Of a stretch of DNA of 64,000 nucleotides, positions 28,383 to 36,371 are shown in pieces. The stretch spans positions 434,001-498,000 of the forward strand of contig CAWBXX010000001.1 of NCBI GenBank assembly GCA_963792885.1. The letters run 5' to 3'. The notes below the pieces were generated by a model. That model had not been told where the DNA came from. It made no database searches and saw nothing but the letters and a program-made list of their open reading frames with translations. Both the position numbers and the translations under genes were made by a program. The number at the start of each line of letters is the position of its first letter. Position 1 is the first letter of the stretch. Origin of the DNA: DASWJZ01 sp963792885 (GTDB lineage: Bacteria > Pseudomonadota > Alphaproteobacteria > Rhizobiales > Afifellaceae).

Positions 28383-29119
28383 GTGGCTTTGTCAGACGCG
28401 GGTTTGTTGCCGGCCTGCCCGTTCGCCGGCGAACCGCGAAGGCCCACAGCCGCGAAGAAAGCGCGCGATTCCCGACTATCTCACCACGCCCTACGGCTGG
28501 GCCTACCTGAACCGGAAGAACGCACGCCTGCTCGACCACGACGCCGTGGTGACGGCGATCCTGCTCGGCAATCATCGCCGGCTCCGACGCGCAGCGCTCG
28601 CCGAGATCACACCCGGCCAGCGCGTGCTGCAGGCGGCGCACGTCTATGGCTGCCTCATCCCGGAACTCGCCCGCCGCATCGGCCCGGAGGGCCGCCTCGA
28701 CGTCGTCGATCTCGTGCCGCTGCAGGCGGCGCTTTGCCGGCGCAAGCTCCGGGGCTCGCCCATACCCGGGTGCGGATCGCCGACGCGGCGGAGCCCGGCG
28801 AGGGGATCTACGACGTCGTCAGCTGCTTCTTTCTCCTCCACGAGATCCCGGATGTGCAGAAGCGCGCTGTCGTCGACGCTCTTCTTGCCCGCGTCGCACC
28901 GGGCGGCAAGAGCGGTCTTCATCGACTATCACGCGCCCTCGGCGCTGGCATCCGCTTCGCCCTATCTTCCGTTGGCTTTTCGACCATCTGGAGCCGTTCG
29001 CCGACAGCCTTTGGCACCACGAAGTGCGGGAGTTCTCCCGCTTCGGCGGCGCGTTCCGTTGGGAGAAGACGACGTTCTTCGGCGGCGTCTATCAAAAGAC
29101 GGTGGCGCACCGCGTTTGA
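28383..29119 (+). CDS. rquA: RquA-like rhodoquinone biosynthesis methyltransferase-family protein, frameshifted
   Basis: The assembled protein (about 245 residues) contains YLTTPYGWAYLNRKNARLLD, ILLGNHRRL, PGQRVLQAAHVYG, DVVSCFFLLHEIPD and FIDYHAP. This is the pattern of RquA, the SAM-methyltransferase-fold enzyme that converts ubiquinone to rhodoquinone. The VYG element replaces the usual GCG-type SAM loop, as I recall for RquA. At least three indels (near 28770, 28910 and 28955) interrupt the frame. A GTG at 28383 is a possible start. Rhodoquinone would support fumarate respiration under low oxygen. The call rests on recalled motifs. Confidence 0.68.
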
Positions 29120-29193
29120 TCCAGGTCAAGGGCAGCAAGCCATCCTGAGGACAAGAGAAACGGGTTTCGCCCGGCGGCGATTCAGGGGGGACG

Positions 29194-29874
29194 ATGAACG
29201 ATCCTGAAGACGGGAGTTCCAGGCGCGGAATTCTCTCCCGTTTCTGGCGATTTCTCTGGAGGCCGAGCACGGCGATACCGCTCGCCGGGCTCCTCATCGT
29301 CGGCTTCGTCGGCGGAATCGTCTTCTGGGGGGCTTTCCATTGGTTCCTGGAATACACCAGCACCGAAGAGTTCTGCATCTCGTGCCATGAGATGCGCGAC
29401 CACTCCTACACCGACCTCAAGGAGACCATCCATTTCGTCAACCGGACGGGCACGCGTGCGATCTGCACCGACTGCCACGTTCCGAAGGAATTCATCCGCA
29501 AGATCGGCGCGAAGATCGTCGCCACGAAAGACCTCTTCTTCCACCTGACCGGCAAGATCGACACGCCGGAGAAATACGAAGCGCATCGGCTCGGGATGGC
29601 GCTGTGGGTCTGGGACGAGATGAAGGCGAACGACTCGCGCGAGTGCCGGAACTGCCACCAGAACGTCTGGACCGATACGAGCGCCGAATTCGGCGGCGCC
29701 GCGCGCCACCACAAGCTGGCGCTGCAAGCCGGCAACATGACCTGCATCGACTGCCACCAGGGGATCGCACACACGCTGCCGAAGGAGTTCGTGCGGCCCG
29801 AAGACGACAAGCTGTTCGCCGATCCGAACGCGTGGCTCGTCGCGCTTCAAGCCATCGCCGCCGGCAAGAATTGA
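29194..29874 (+). CDS. NapC/NirT-family tetraheme cytochrome c
   Basis: This 226-residue membrane-anchored cytochrome has one N-terminal transmembrane helix (about residues 28-50) and four CxxCH haem sites at residues 61-65, 91-95, 151-155 and 184-188 (CISCH, CTDCH, CRNCH, CIDCH). NapC-type proteins take electrons from the quinol pool and hand them to periplasmic reductases. It is the first frame-intact gene after the frameshift zone and sits next to the RquA-like gene, so rhodoquinol or ubiquinol could be the donor. No terminal reductase is encoded nearby. Confidence 0.9.
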   Translation: MNDPEDGSSRRGILSRFWRFLWRPSTAIPLAGLLIVGFVGGIVFWGAFHWFLEYTSTEEFCISCHEMRDHSYTDLKETIHFVNRTGTRAICTDCHVPKEFIRKIGAKIVATKDLFFHLTGKIDTPEKYEAHRLGMALWVWDEMKANDSRECRNCHQNVWTDTSAEFGGAARHHKLALQAGNMTCIDCHQGIAHTLPKEFVRPEDDKLFADPNAWLVALQAIAAGKN

Positions 29875-29977
29875 CGAAAGCCCAAGCCGGGGTTTCGATG
29901 CGGCATGATTGCCGAAAGTTCTCAGCCCTCCGGGGCCAAGAATTCCGGAAGGCGCCAAAGCAAAGAAGGAGGATTAC

Positions 29978-30463
29978 ATGAAGACACTACCCATCTTTTC
30001 AGCCGCGGCGCTCGTCACGGCCGCATTGTCATTTGGCGGCACGGCGCAGGCAACGAACCTTTTCTTCGAGGGCGACATGGTGCGCGGCCACACGCAGGAC
30101 GGGGCGACCGGACCGAGTTGCGTTCTGACCAGCCAGTACATGCGCCGCGAGGAAGTCGTGTGGCGCGTTCGTGTCCTCGACGAAACCGGCAAGCCGCTTG
30201 ATGATTCCGGCCTGAAGAGCCTCACCGTCGTCCTCTCCGACGGCGAGAAATTCGACATGGGCTACGGCCAACATCCGCGCGGCAAGCACACCGACGCGTT
30301 CTGGGCCACCTCGTGGGTCATCCCGGCGGACTTCCCGACCGGAACGATGACCTACAAGGTCGTCGCCACCGACACGGATGGCACGGCCCACGAGTGGGCG
30401 CCTTTCAATGTCGAGCCCTCCAACCTGACGATCATCCCCGGCGAGGTGACGTTCACCAAGTGA
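29978..30463 (+). CDS. Exported Ig-like hypothetical protein
   Basis: A strong AGAAGGAGGA site precedes the ATG, and a signal peptide (MKTLPIFSAAALVTAALSFG, cleavage near AQA) is followed by about 138 residues. The mature part has VVWRVRVLDETGKPLDDSGL and TGTMTYKVVATDTDGTAHEW, an alternation typical of a beta-sandwich. I do not recognise a named family. With the NapC-type cytochrome before it and the large IPT-like protein after it, it may belong to a periplasmic electron-transfer or scaffold system. Confidence 0.65.
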   Translation: MKTLPIFSAAALVTAALSFGGTAQATNLFFEGDMVRGHTQDGATGPSCVLTSQYMRREEVVWRVRVLDETGKPLDDSGLKSLTVVLSDGEKFDMGYGQHPRGKHTDAFWATSWVIPADFPTGTMTYKVVATDTDGTAHEWAPFNVEPSNLTIIPGEVTFTK

Positions 30464-30499
30464 GGGCACGTGACGTTCGCCAGACAAGGAGGAACGACC

Positions 30500-31966
30500 A
30501 TGAGCATCGGGTTTGGATTACGTGGCCTCGTCGTCGTCGCGGCGCTCGCCGCGGCAGCGACGACGGCTGAGGCGGCGAGCGCGCCTACCGCTTCCGAGCT
30601 TGGCCCGGAAGCACAGCTCGTCGAACCGTCGGGCGGCTTCATGGGCCGACTGGCACTCACGCCGGATCACGGGCCGATCGGCACGCCCGTCACGGTCGCG
30701 GGAAGCGGCCTGCCGGCCGGACAAGAGTTCGACCTCGTCTGGCGCACCGTCAAGGGAAGCTGGAAGGTCGCCGACGCCGAATATCACGGGCGAGAATACA
30801 CGCCGGTCGGCTACGTCATCGCCAAGGTGACCACGGATGCGTCAGGAGCATTCACAGCAAGCTTCGACGCGCCCGACGATTTCGGCTTCTACCATGACAT
30901 CACGCTGCAAAGTGCTGACCGCGTGTTGACGCAGGCGGCCTTCAACGTCGACATGACCGTCGACATCTCGCCGTCGCACGGCGCGGTCGGGACGCCCATC
31001 ACCGTCGACGTCAAGGGGATCGGATGGAAGCAGCTCGAAAACAGCTGGCTGCTTCTCTACGACAACGGCTTCACCGGGTGGATGTCGTCGGTGACGAATG
31101 CCGGCTCGGCGCACTTCACGATCCCGGCAACCGGCAGGCCGGGGACGCATGTGCTCGAAGTGCTCCACGGCGACTTCACGTTCCCCTACCGGAACATGCA
31201 GCAGTCGCCCGAGCCGAACCGGCCGCGCTTCGCAATCCCGTTCGAGATCACCGAGGGCGACCCGGTGCTGCCGCCTCCGCCCGAAGCACAGGCGCAGACG
31301 AGTGTCCGCGGGCTGCCCGAGCCGGGGGCGCTCAAGGTCGAACCGGCTTTCGCGCAGGTCGGTAAGCCGATCGTCGTCAGCGGCGACGGGTTCACCCCTG
31401 GAAAGACCTATTCGCTCAACTGGTCGAAAGTGACCGGCAACCGCGTGAGCGGCAGCGGGTGGGAAGAAAGCGAGAGCGTCATCGCGGAAGCGGCGGCCGA
31501 CGCATCAGGCAAGCTCGTCTACGCGCTCGCCACGCCGGACGATCTCGGCGGCGTGCACAATCTGCGCGTGGAGGAGAACGGCGCCGACAAGAAGGGCGCC
31601 TTCTGGATCGCCCCGTCCGCCCTGCCGCTCGACGTGGCGGAGGGTCGCGCCGGAACAACCTTCACCGTTCATCTGAAGGGCGTCGGCTGGACGGAGACGG
31701 CCAACATCTACGCGATCGACTACGACAACAGCTATATCGGCTACGCCTGCGGCTTCAACAGCCAGGGCGACGTAGTGATCTACCTGCAGGCGACGGGCGA
31801 TCCCGGCTGGCACTACGTCGATCTCTACCCGGCCGTCTACAAGGGCAAGGAAGGAAGACCGATCAACTTCCGCCTGCCGCAACTCACCTATGCCGACGAT
31901 CACCCGGGCGAAGACCTGCCGCATTTCAGCTTCGCTTTCCGGATCACCGAGCCGACGGTGAACTAG
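30500..31966 (+). CDS. Large exported protein with repeated IPT/Ig-like domains
   Basis: This 488-residue secreted protein starts at an ATG preceded by AAGGAGG and has a signal peptide ending near AEA. It holds four beta-sandwich units in two pairs. Each unit opens with a phrase of the type VxPxxGxxGTPITVxxxG (for example LTPDHGPIGTPVTVAGSGL and ISPSHGAVGTPITVDVKGIG). Pair 1 spans about residues 45-245 and pair 2 about 285-480, suggesting internal duplication. No enzyme motif or cysteine pattern is seen. It probably acts as a periplasmic binding or surface scaffold for the NapC-linked locus. Confidence 0.68.
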   Translation: MSIGFGLRGLVVVAALAAAATTAEAASAPTASELGPEAQLVEPSGGFMGRLALTPDHGPIGTPVTVAGSGLPAGQEFDLVWRTVKGSWKVADAEYHGREYTPVGYVIAKVTTDASGAFTASFDAPDDFGFYHDITLQSADRVLTQAAFNVDMTVDISPSHGAVGTPITVDVKGIGWKQLENSWLLLYDNGFTGWMSSVTNAGSAHFTIPATGRPGTHVLEVLHGDFTFPYRNMQQSPEPNRPRFAIPFEITEGDPVLPPPPEAQAQTSVRGLPEPGALKVEPAFAQVGKPIVVSGDGFTPGKTYSLNWSKVTGNRVSGSGWEESESVIAEAAADASGKLVYALATPDDLGGVHNLRVEENGADKKGAFWIAPSALPLDVAEGRAGTTFTVHLKGVGWTETANIYAIDYDNSYIGYACGFNSQGDVVIYLQATGDPGWHYVDLYPAVYKGKEGRPINFRLPQLTYADDHPGEDLPHFSFAFRITEPTVN

Positions 31967-31997
31967 GACAGGGAGCTTCCAGCTCTCCCATCGTCTG

Positions 31998-32036
31998 CTG
32001 GCGACTCCGACGAAGAGTTGCCAGCGGAGCTTTGTT
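31998..32036 (+). terminator. Probable intrinsic terminator
   Basis: Arms CTGGCGACTC (31998-32007) and GAGTTGCCAG (32015-32024) pair with one G-U. They are followed by CGGAGC and a short T-rich run. The hairpin lies between the convergent IPT-like gene and the DUF992 gene. Confidence 0.5.
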
Positions 32037-32047
32037 TCTGGCGCTGC

Positions 32048-32518
32048 TCAATTCACGGCGTGAAGCTCGAAGTCGGTGAAGCCGATGGCGAGGTTCAACC
32101 CTTCCTGGGCCTGAACGCTGAGCGGCTGCAGCACGAAGGTCTTGCTCGACCCACCGATGAGCGCGTTAGCGCCCACGCCAACGCCGACGGTCGCTTCCGC
32201 CGAAAGCCCGCCGTACGACCCGGCAAGCGCGCCGGGCTGGTAGGAGTCGGCGGACGGGGCAAGGACAATCCATTTGATGACCGTTCGGGACGTCCTGCCG
32301 ATATCAAGGCCGAACTTCCTCACGATGCCGGAATAGCGCTCCACCGGATGGTCGCCGGCCGGGTCGAAGCGGCAGGAGAGCCGGTTTTCGGACGTCACAA
32401 TCAGGCCTCTCCCGGCTTCCTCGACGCAGTCGAGAAGGCCGACTTGGACGCGGTCCTCCGCATGTACCGGGAGCGAAGGAAGGACGCACAGGGCAATCAA
32501 GGCCAGCAGCTTTTTCAT
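32048..32518 (-). CDS. DUF992 domain exported protein
   Basis: This 156-residue protein has a signal peptide (MKKLLALIALCVLPSLPVHA). Its mature domain shows VQVGLLDCVEEAGRGLIVTS, RYSGIVRKFGLDIG and ATVGVGVGANALIGGS followed by VLQPLSVQAQEGLNLAIG. This is the usual signature of DUF992, a glycine-rich periplasmic family common in Rhizobiales. Its function is not known. It is convergent with the preceding operon. Confidence 0.85.
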   Translation of the reverse strand: MKKLLALIALCVLPSLPVHAEDRVQVGLLDCVEEAGRGLIVTSENRLSCRFDPAGDHPVERYSGIVRKFGLDIGRTSRTVIKWIVLAPSADSYQPGALAGSYGGLSAEATVGVGVGANALIGGSSKTFVLQPLSVQAQEGLNLAIGFTDFELHAVN

Positions 32519-32635
32519 GGTTTTCTCCCAGGGTTCCGTCCCCACATTAAGATTAGCGCGATCCGCCGCATGCCGGAAACTTGCGGTGACGCGGCAAAGT
32601 GCTGTACCGCACTGCAACGAACGATCGAGGGCGTC

Positions 32636-33652
32636 ATGGTCGCACTTGCAACCCTTCTCGACGAAAAGCGTGTCCTCCTCGCCGACGGCGCGACGGGCAC
32701 CAATCTCTTCGCGGCGGGGCTAACCGCCGGCGATCCGCCGGAACTCTGGAACTTCGACTATCCGGAGGCCATTAGCACGCTGCTGAGCTCCTTTGTCGAA
32801 GCGGGCGCCGACATTATTCTTACCAACACCTTCGGTGCCAACCGGCATCGACTGAAGCTTCACAAGGCCGAAGATCGCGTCTTCGAGGTGAACAAGCGTG
32901 CCGCCGAGATCGGGCGTGCCGTCGCTGATGCCGCGCCCCGCCCGGTTATCGTCGCCGGCTCCATGGGTCCGACGGGCGAGCTCTTCGTGCCGCTCGGCGC
33001 GATGACAGAGGAGGACGCCGTCGCCGACTTCACCGAGCAGGCAAAGGGTCTGAAGGCCGGCGGCGCCGACGTCTGCTGGATCGAGACGATGTCGGCGGGC
33101 GAGGAGATGCGCGCCGCGGCGAAAGGCGCGATCGCAGCCGGCATGCCCTACACGGTCACGGCGAGCTTCGACACGGCCGGCCGCACCATGATGGGGCTCG
33201 CGCCAGCGGACCTTCCACACGTGTTCGAAACGCTCTCCGTGCAGCCGATCGCGATCGGCGCAAATTGCGGCGTCGGCGCTTCGGATCTCCTCCACTCGCT
33301 GGTGCAGATGACCGAGGCGAGCCCAGGCGTCGCCTTCATCGCCAAGTCGAATTGCGGCATCCCGCAGGTGCACGGTGAGCACGTCCACTATTCCGGCACG
33401 CCGGAGCTGATGGCCGACTATGCCCGCCTTGCCATGGATGCCGGCGCGCGGATCATCGGCGGCTGCTGCGGAACCTCGCCTGCGCATCTCGTCGCAATGC
33501 GTGCCGCGATCGATCAGCATTCGCCCGGATCGCGTCCGGGCCGCACTGAGATCGAAGCGCGGATCGGACCGCTCGTCAGCCCGCCGTCCGAAGGTCGCGC
33601 CCGCGAACGCCGCGGGCGCCGCGGCGGCAGTGCGGCGGCACAGGCTGGCTAA
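32636..33652 (+). CDS. Homocysteine S-methyltransferase domain protein (betaine-homocysteine type)
   Basis: This 338-residue enzyme of the BHMT/MetH N-terminal family has LLADGATGTNL, the zinc ligands in GANCG and GGCCGT, and TNTFGANRHRL. It should transfer a methyl group to homocysteine, with glycine betaine or a similar donor, making methionine. The ATG at 32636 is the best-supported start; the upstream open frame is antisense to DUF992. The C-terminus (residues 318-338) ends in an Arg/Gly-rich tail (EGRARERRGRRGGSAAAQAG) not needed for catalysis in the family. It resembles tails on the MttB-, MtgA- and RamA-like proteins in this window. Confidence 0.85.
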   Translation: MVALATLLDEKRVLLADGATGTNLFAAGLTAGDPPELWNFDYPEAISTLLSSFVEAGADIILTNTFGANRHRLKLHKAEDRVFEVNKRAAEIGRAVADAAPRPVIVAGSMGPTGELFVPLGAMTEEDAVADFTEQAKGLKAGGADVCWIETMSAGEEMRAAAKGAIAAGMPYTVTASFDTAGRTMMGLAPADLPHVFETLSVQPIAIGANCGVGASDLLHSLVQMTEASPGVAFIAKSNCGIPQVHGEHVHYSGTPELMADYARLAMDAGARIIGGCCGTSPAHLVAMRAAIDQHSPGSRPGRTEIEARIGPLVSPPSEGRARERRGRRGGSAAAQAG

Positions 33653-33660
33653 ACCAAAAA

Positions 33661-33687
33661 GAAAGGCCGGGCATCGCCCGGCCTTTC
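33661..33687. terminator. Perfect bidirectional terminator-type hairpin
   Basis: The 12-base arms GAAAGGCCGGGC (33661-33672) and GCCCGGCCTTTC (33676-33687) are perfect complements with loop ATC. The A-rich and T-rich flanks suit termination from both sides. It lies between the convergent methyltransferase and CsbD genes. Confidence 0.8.
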
Positions 33688-33706
33688 CGCAAGACGCCTT
33701 CGTCCG

Positions 33707-33928
33707 TCAGGCGACGTTGCGCCAGTAATCGTCGCTGCGCCGCGTCCACTCGTCGACCTGGCGCTCCGCCTCGTCCTTGGCGACGCCGTAGCGCTCCTGG
33801 ATGCGGCCGGCGAGCTGATCGCGCTTGCCCGAGACGACGTCGAGATCGTCGTCTGTCAGCTTGCCCCACTGCTCCTTGGCCTTGCCCTTGAACTGCTTCC
33901 AGTTCCCTTCAATGCGGTCCCAATTCAT
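33707..33928 (-). CDS. CsbD-family stress protein
   Basis: This 73-residue protein starts MNWDRIEGNWKQFKGKAKEQ and continues GKLTDDDLDVVSGKRDQLAG, the textbook CsbD signature. Such small hydrophilic proteins accumulate in general stress, often under alternative sigma factor control, and have no known enzymatic role. GGAGAGA precedes the start. A diverged relative lies immediately upstream (34008-34250). Confidence 0.92.
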   Translation of the reverse strand: MNWDRIEGNWKQFKGKAKEQWGKLTDDDLDVVSGKRDQLAGRIQERYGVAKDEAERQVDEWTRRSDDYWRNVA

Positions 33929-34007
33929 GCGTCTCTCCTTCAATGGTTCTGGTGCTAGAGAAACGGTCGGGCCGCGGCAGGGGTTCCGGACAAGCACGCG
34001 GAAGCGC

Positions 34008-34250
34008 TTAGCCGTCAGAACTCTCGCGATCATCGTCACTACCCTCGATCGGACCGTAATCGCGATTTGCGTCGTTCAGGCACCATCTCGCATCCTTCGC
34101 GGGCAAGCCGTAGCGCGTCCGGAGGCGGGCAAGCGCCGCCCGATCGCTCACGGCGAAGCCTACCGCGTCCGTTTCCAGAAGCCGCTCCCAGCCAGCCTTC
34201 ACGCGGTCACCGATATCCCGCCACTTGGCCTCGACATGGTGCCGATTCAT
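34008..34250 (-). CDS. Diverged CsbD-like protein
   Basis: The 80-residue product from the ATG at 34250 begins MNRHHVEAKWRDIGDRVKAG and has LRTRYGLPAKDARWCLND. These align with the N-terminus and the RIQERYGVAKDEAERQVDEW region of the neighbouring CsbD protein. The central CsbD motif is weakened. It is probably a tandem paralogue in the same stress operon. Confidence 0.65.
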   Translation of the reverse strand: MNRHHVEAKWRDIGDRVKAGWERLLETDAVGFAVSDRAALARLRTRYGLPAKDARWCLNDANRDYGPIEGSDDDRESSDG

Positions 34251-34390
34251 GTCCGCCTCCACGGTTGCGATGCGGGCTCAACGCCTCATTGTGGAGCAGG
34301 TTCCGCGGCCTCCCGGCCAAAGCGTCACCAACGTTTCATGTCCCTTCCGTAACGCTGATTTCGGTTCACAGTCGTGATTCGGGAGAGAGC

Positions 34391-35638
34391 GTGTCAGCGA
34401 CCGGTCAGGCAGCGGAGGAACTGCGGCCCTCCGATGCGCTTCGCCAAGCGGTCCACCGCTTCAACGCCGCCTCCTTTGACGGTATTCGCGAGCGTGTCTT
34501 CACGCTCGCCTTCAAGGGCCTCGTCTATCCGCAGATCTGGGAAGACCCGGATGTCGACCTGAAAGCACTTGAGCTTCGTCCGGGCGCGCGGCTGGTCACC
34601 ATTGCATCGGGGGGCTGCAACGTCCTCTCCTATCTGACAGCCAACCCGTCCGCGATCCTCGCCGTCGACCTGAACCGCGCGCATGTCGCGCTGACCAAAC
34701 TCAAGCTTGCGGCAGTCAGCCAGCTGCCCTCCTACGATTCCTTTTATGCATTCTTCGGTGAGGCGGACTCAGGCGAGAATCTCGCCGCCTATCGCAGCTT
34801 CGTCCGCCCCGCGCTCGACGAGGAGACGCGCCGTTACTGGGAAGGGCGCGACTATCTCGGCCGCCGCCGCGTGACGCTCTTCAAGCGCGACATCTACCGC
34901 CACGGGCTCCTCGGCACGTTCATCGGCGCGGCGCATCTCGTCGCCCGCCTCTACGGCGCCAATCCGCGGAAAATGATGGAAGCGCGCTCGCTCGAAGAGC
35001 AGCAGCGTCTCTTCGACGCAACGCTGGCGCCCCTCTTCGACAAATCGCTCGTGCGCTGGCTCACCTCGAAGAAGACTTCTCTCTACGGGCTCGGCATCCC
35101 GCCCGCGCAATATGAGGCACTGGCACTCGCCTCGGGCGGCGACATGGCAGAGGTTTTGCGCGGGCGGCTGAAGCGGCTCGCCTGCGACTTCTCGCTTTCC
35201 GACAACTATTTCGCCTGGCAGGCCTTCGGCCGCGGCTATGCCGCGAGCGGTGCCGGGCCGCTGCCTCCCTATCTCCATCCACGGAACTTCGAAGTCATCC
35301 GGACACGCGCGGGCCGCGTCGGAGTGGTGCGAAGCTCCATCACCGATGCGTTGCTGAGAGAAGCGCCGGCCAGCGTCGACGCCTGCGTGCTTCTCGACGC
35401 GCAGGACTGGATGACCGACGCACAGCTGACTGCGCTCTGGCAGGCGATCACGCACGCAGCACGACCGGGCGCGCGCGTCATCTTCCGCACGGCGGCCGAG
35501 CCCTCGCTGCTTCCCGGGCGCCTCGACGAAACCGTCCTCGCCCGCTGGGCTTATCAGGCGGAGACAAGTCGCGCGCTTACGGCGGAAGACAGGTCGTCAA
35601 TCTATGGTGGCTTCCACCTCTACGTCTTCAACGGATGA
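34391..35638 (+). CDS. btaA: BtaA: SAM:diacylglycerol 3-amino-3-carboxypropyltransferase (DUF3419)
   Basis: This 415-residue protein from the GTG at 34391 (after GGGAGAGAG) has the DUF3419 features YPQIWEDPDVDLKALELRPG, ASGGCNVLSYL and VDLNRAHVALTKLKL. BtaA moves the 3-amino-3-carboxypropyl group of SAM to diacylglycerol, the first step to the betaine lipid DGTS. It overlaps btaB by ATGA, confirming the usual two-gene operon. Betaine lipids replace phospholipids under phosphate limitation, and I could not define a Pho box. Confidence 0.92.
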   Translation: MSATGQAAEELRPSDALRQAVHRFNAASFDGIRERVFTLAFKGLVYPQIWEDPDVDLKALELRPGARLVTIASGGCNVLSYLTANPSAILAVDLNRAHVALTKLKLAAVSQLPSYDSFYAFFGEADSGENLAAYRSFVRPALDEETRRYWEGRDYLGRRRVTLFKRDIYRHGLLGTFIGAAHLVARLYGANPRKMMEARSLEEQQRLFDATLAPLFDKSLVRWLTSKKTSLYGLGIPPAQYEALALASGGDMAEVLRGRLKRLACDFSLSDNYFAWQAFGRGYAASGAGPLPPYLHPRNFEVIRTRAGRVGVVRSSITDALLREAPASVDACVLLDAQDWMTDAQLTALWQAITHAARPGARVIFRTAAEPSLLPGRLDETVLARWAYQAETSRALTAEDRSSIYGGFHLYVFNG

Positions 35639-36297
35639 GCGCCCCCAATGGCAGCCCGGCCGCCGAGGTCCTGATGGACCAGGTCTATCGGCGGCAACGG
35701 CACATCTATGACGCTACGCGGAAGTATTTCCTGCTCGGCCGCGACACGCTGCTCGCAAGACTGAGCCCGCCGCCGGAGGGCACGGTGCTGGAGATCGGCT
35801 GCGGCACGGGACGCAACCTGATCGCGGCCGCACGCGCCTATCCCGACGCGCAGCTCTTCGGCCTCGACGTCTCTACCGCGATGCTCTCGAAGGCCCGTGG
35901 CAATATTCGCGGTGCGGGGCTCGAGAGCCGTATCACGCTGGCGCTCGGCGACGCGACACGTTTCGACGCGCAGGCGCTTTTCGGCCGCGCCGCCTTCGAC
36001 CGCGCCTTCTTCTCTTACAGCCTCTCCATGATCCCCGCTTGGCGCGATGCCCTGTGCCAGGCTGCGGCGACCGTCGACCCCGACGGCGGGCGTCTTCTCG
36101 TCGTCGATTTCGGCGAGCAGGAGCGGCTTCCGAATTGGTTCCGGCGGATGCTCCGCGCCTGGCTCGCGAAATTCCACGTGATGCCGCGCGACGAGCTTCA
36201 GCCGGCGCTTGCCACGCTCGCCAAGTCATTGGGTGGCCAGCTTACCTTCCGCCCGCTCTACCGCGACTATGCGCGCTTCGCCGAGCTGTCGCGCTGA
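35635..36297 (+). CDS. btaB: BtaB: N-methyltransferase for betaine lipid DGTS
   Basis: This 220-residue class I SAM methyltransferase has motif I VLEIGCGTGRNLIAAARAYP, motif II GLDVSTAMLSKARG and motif IV FDRAFFSYSLSMIPAW. In this position it should perform the three N-methylations of diacylglycerylhomoserine, forming the trimethylated headgroup. Its ATG overlaps the btaA stop. No membrane segment is present. The assignment rests on family plus operon context. Confidence 0.9.
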   Translation: MSAPNGSPAAEVLMDQVYRRQRHIYDATRKYFLLGRDTLLARLSPPPEGTVLEIGCGTGRNLIAAARAYPDAQLFGLDVSTAMLSKARGNIRGAGLESRITLALGDATRFDAQALFGRAAFDRAFFSYSLSMIPAWRDALCQAAATVDPDGGRLLVVDFGEQERLPNWFRRMLRAWLAKFHVMPRDELQPALATLAKSLGGQLTFRPLYRDYARFAELSR

Positions 36298-36371
36298 CGC
36301 CTCTGGAAAGCCGCGACCTGCTATTCTAGCCAGCGAATGAAGCGTCCGAATCGTCGGGCGGGAGGATTCGC

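Noticed and set aside
29974..30487. Minus-strand open frames opposite the NapC-linked exported proteins
   Set aside because: Shadows of genes that have signal peptides and strong Shine-Dalgarno sites on the plus strand.
34262..34390. Pho box upstream of btaA
   Set aside because: TTTCATGTCCCTTCCGTAAC resembles a Pho box only loosely and lacks two clear CTGTCAT-like repeats.
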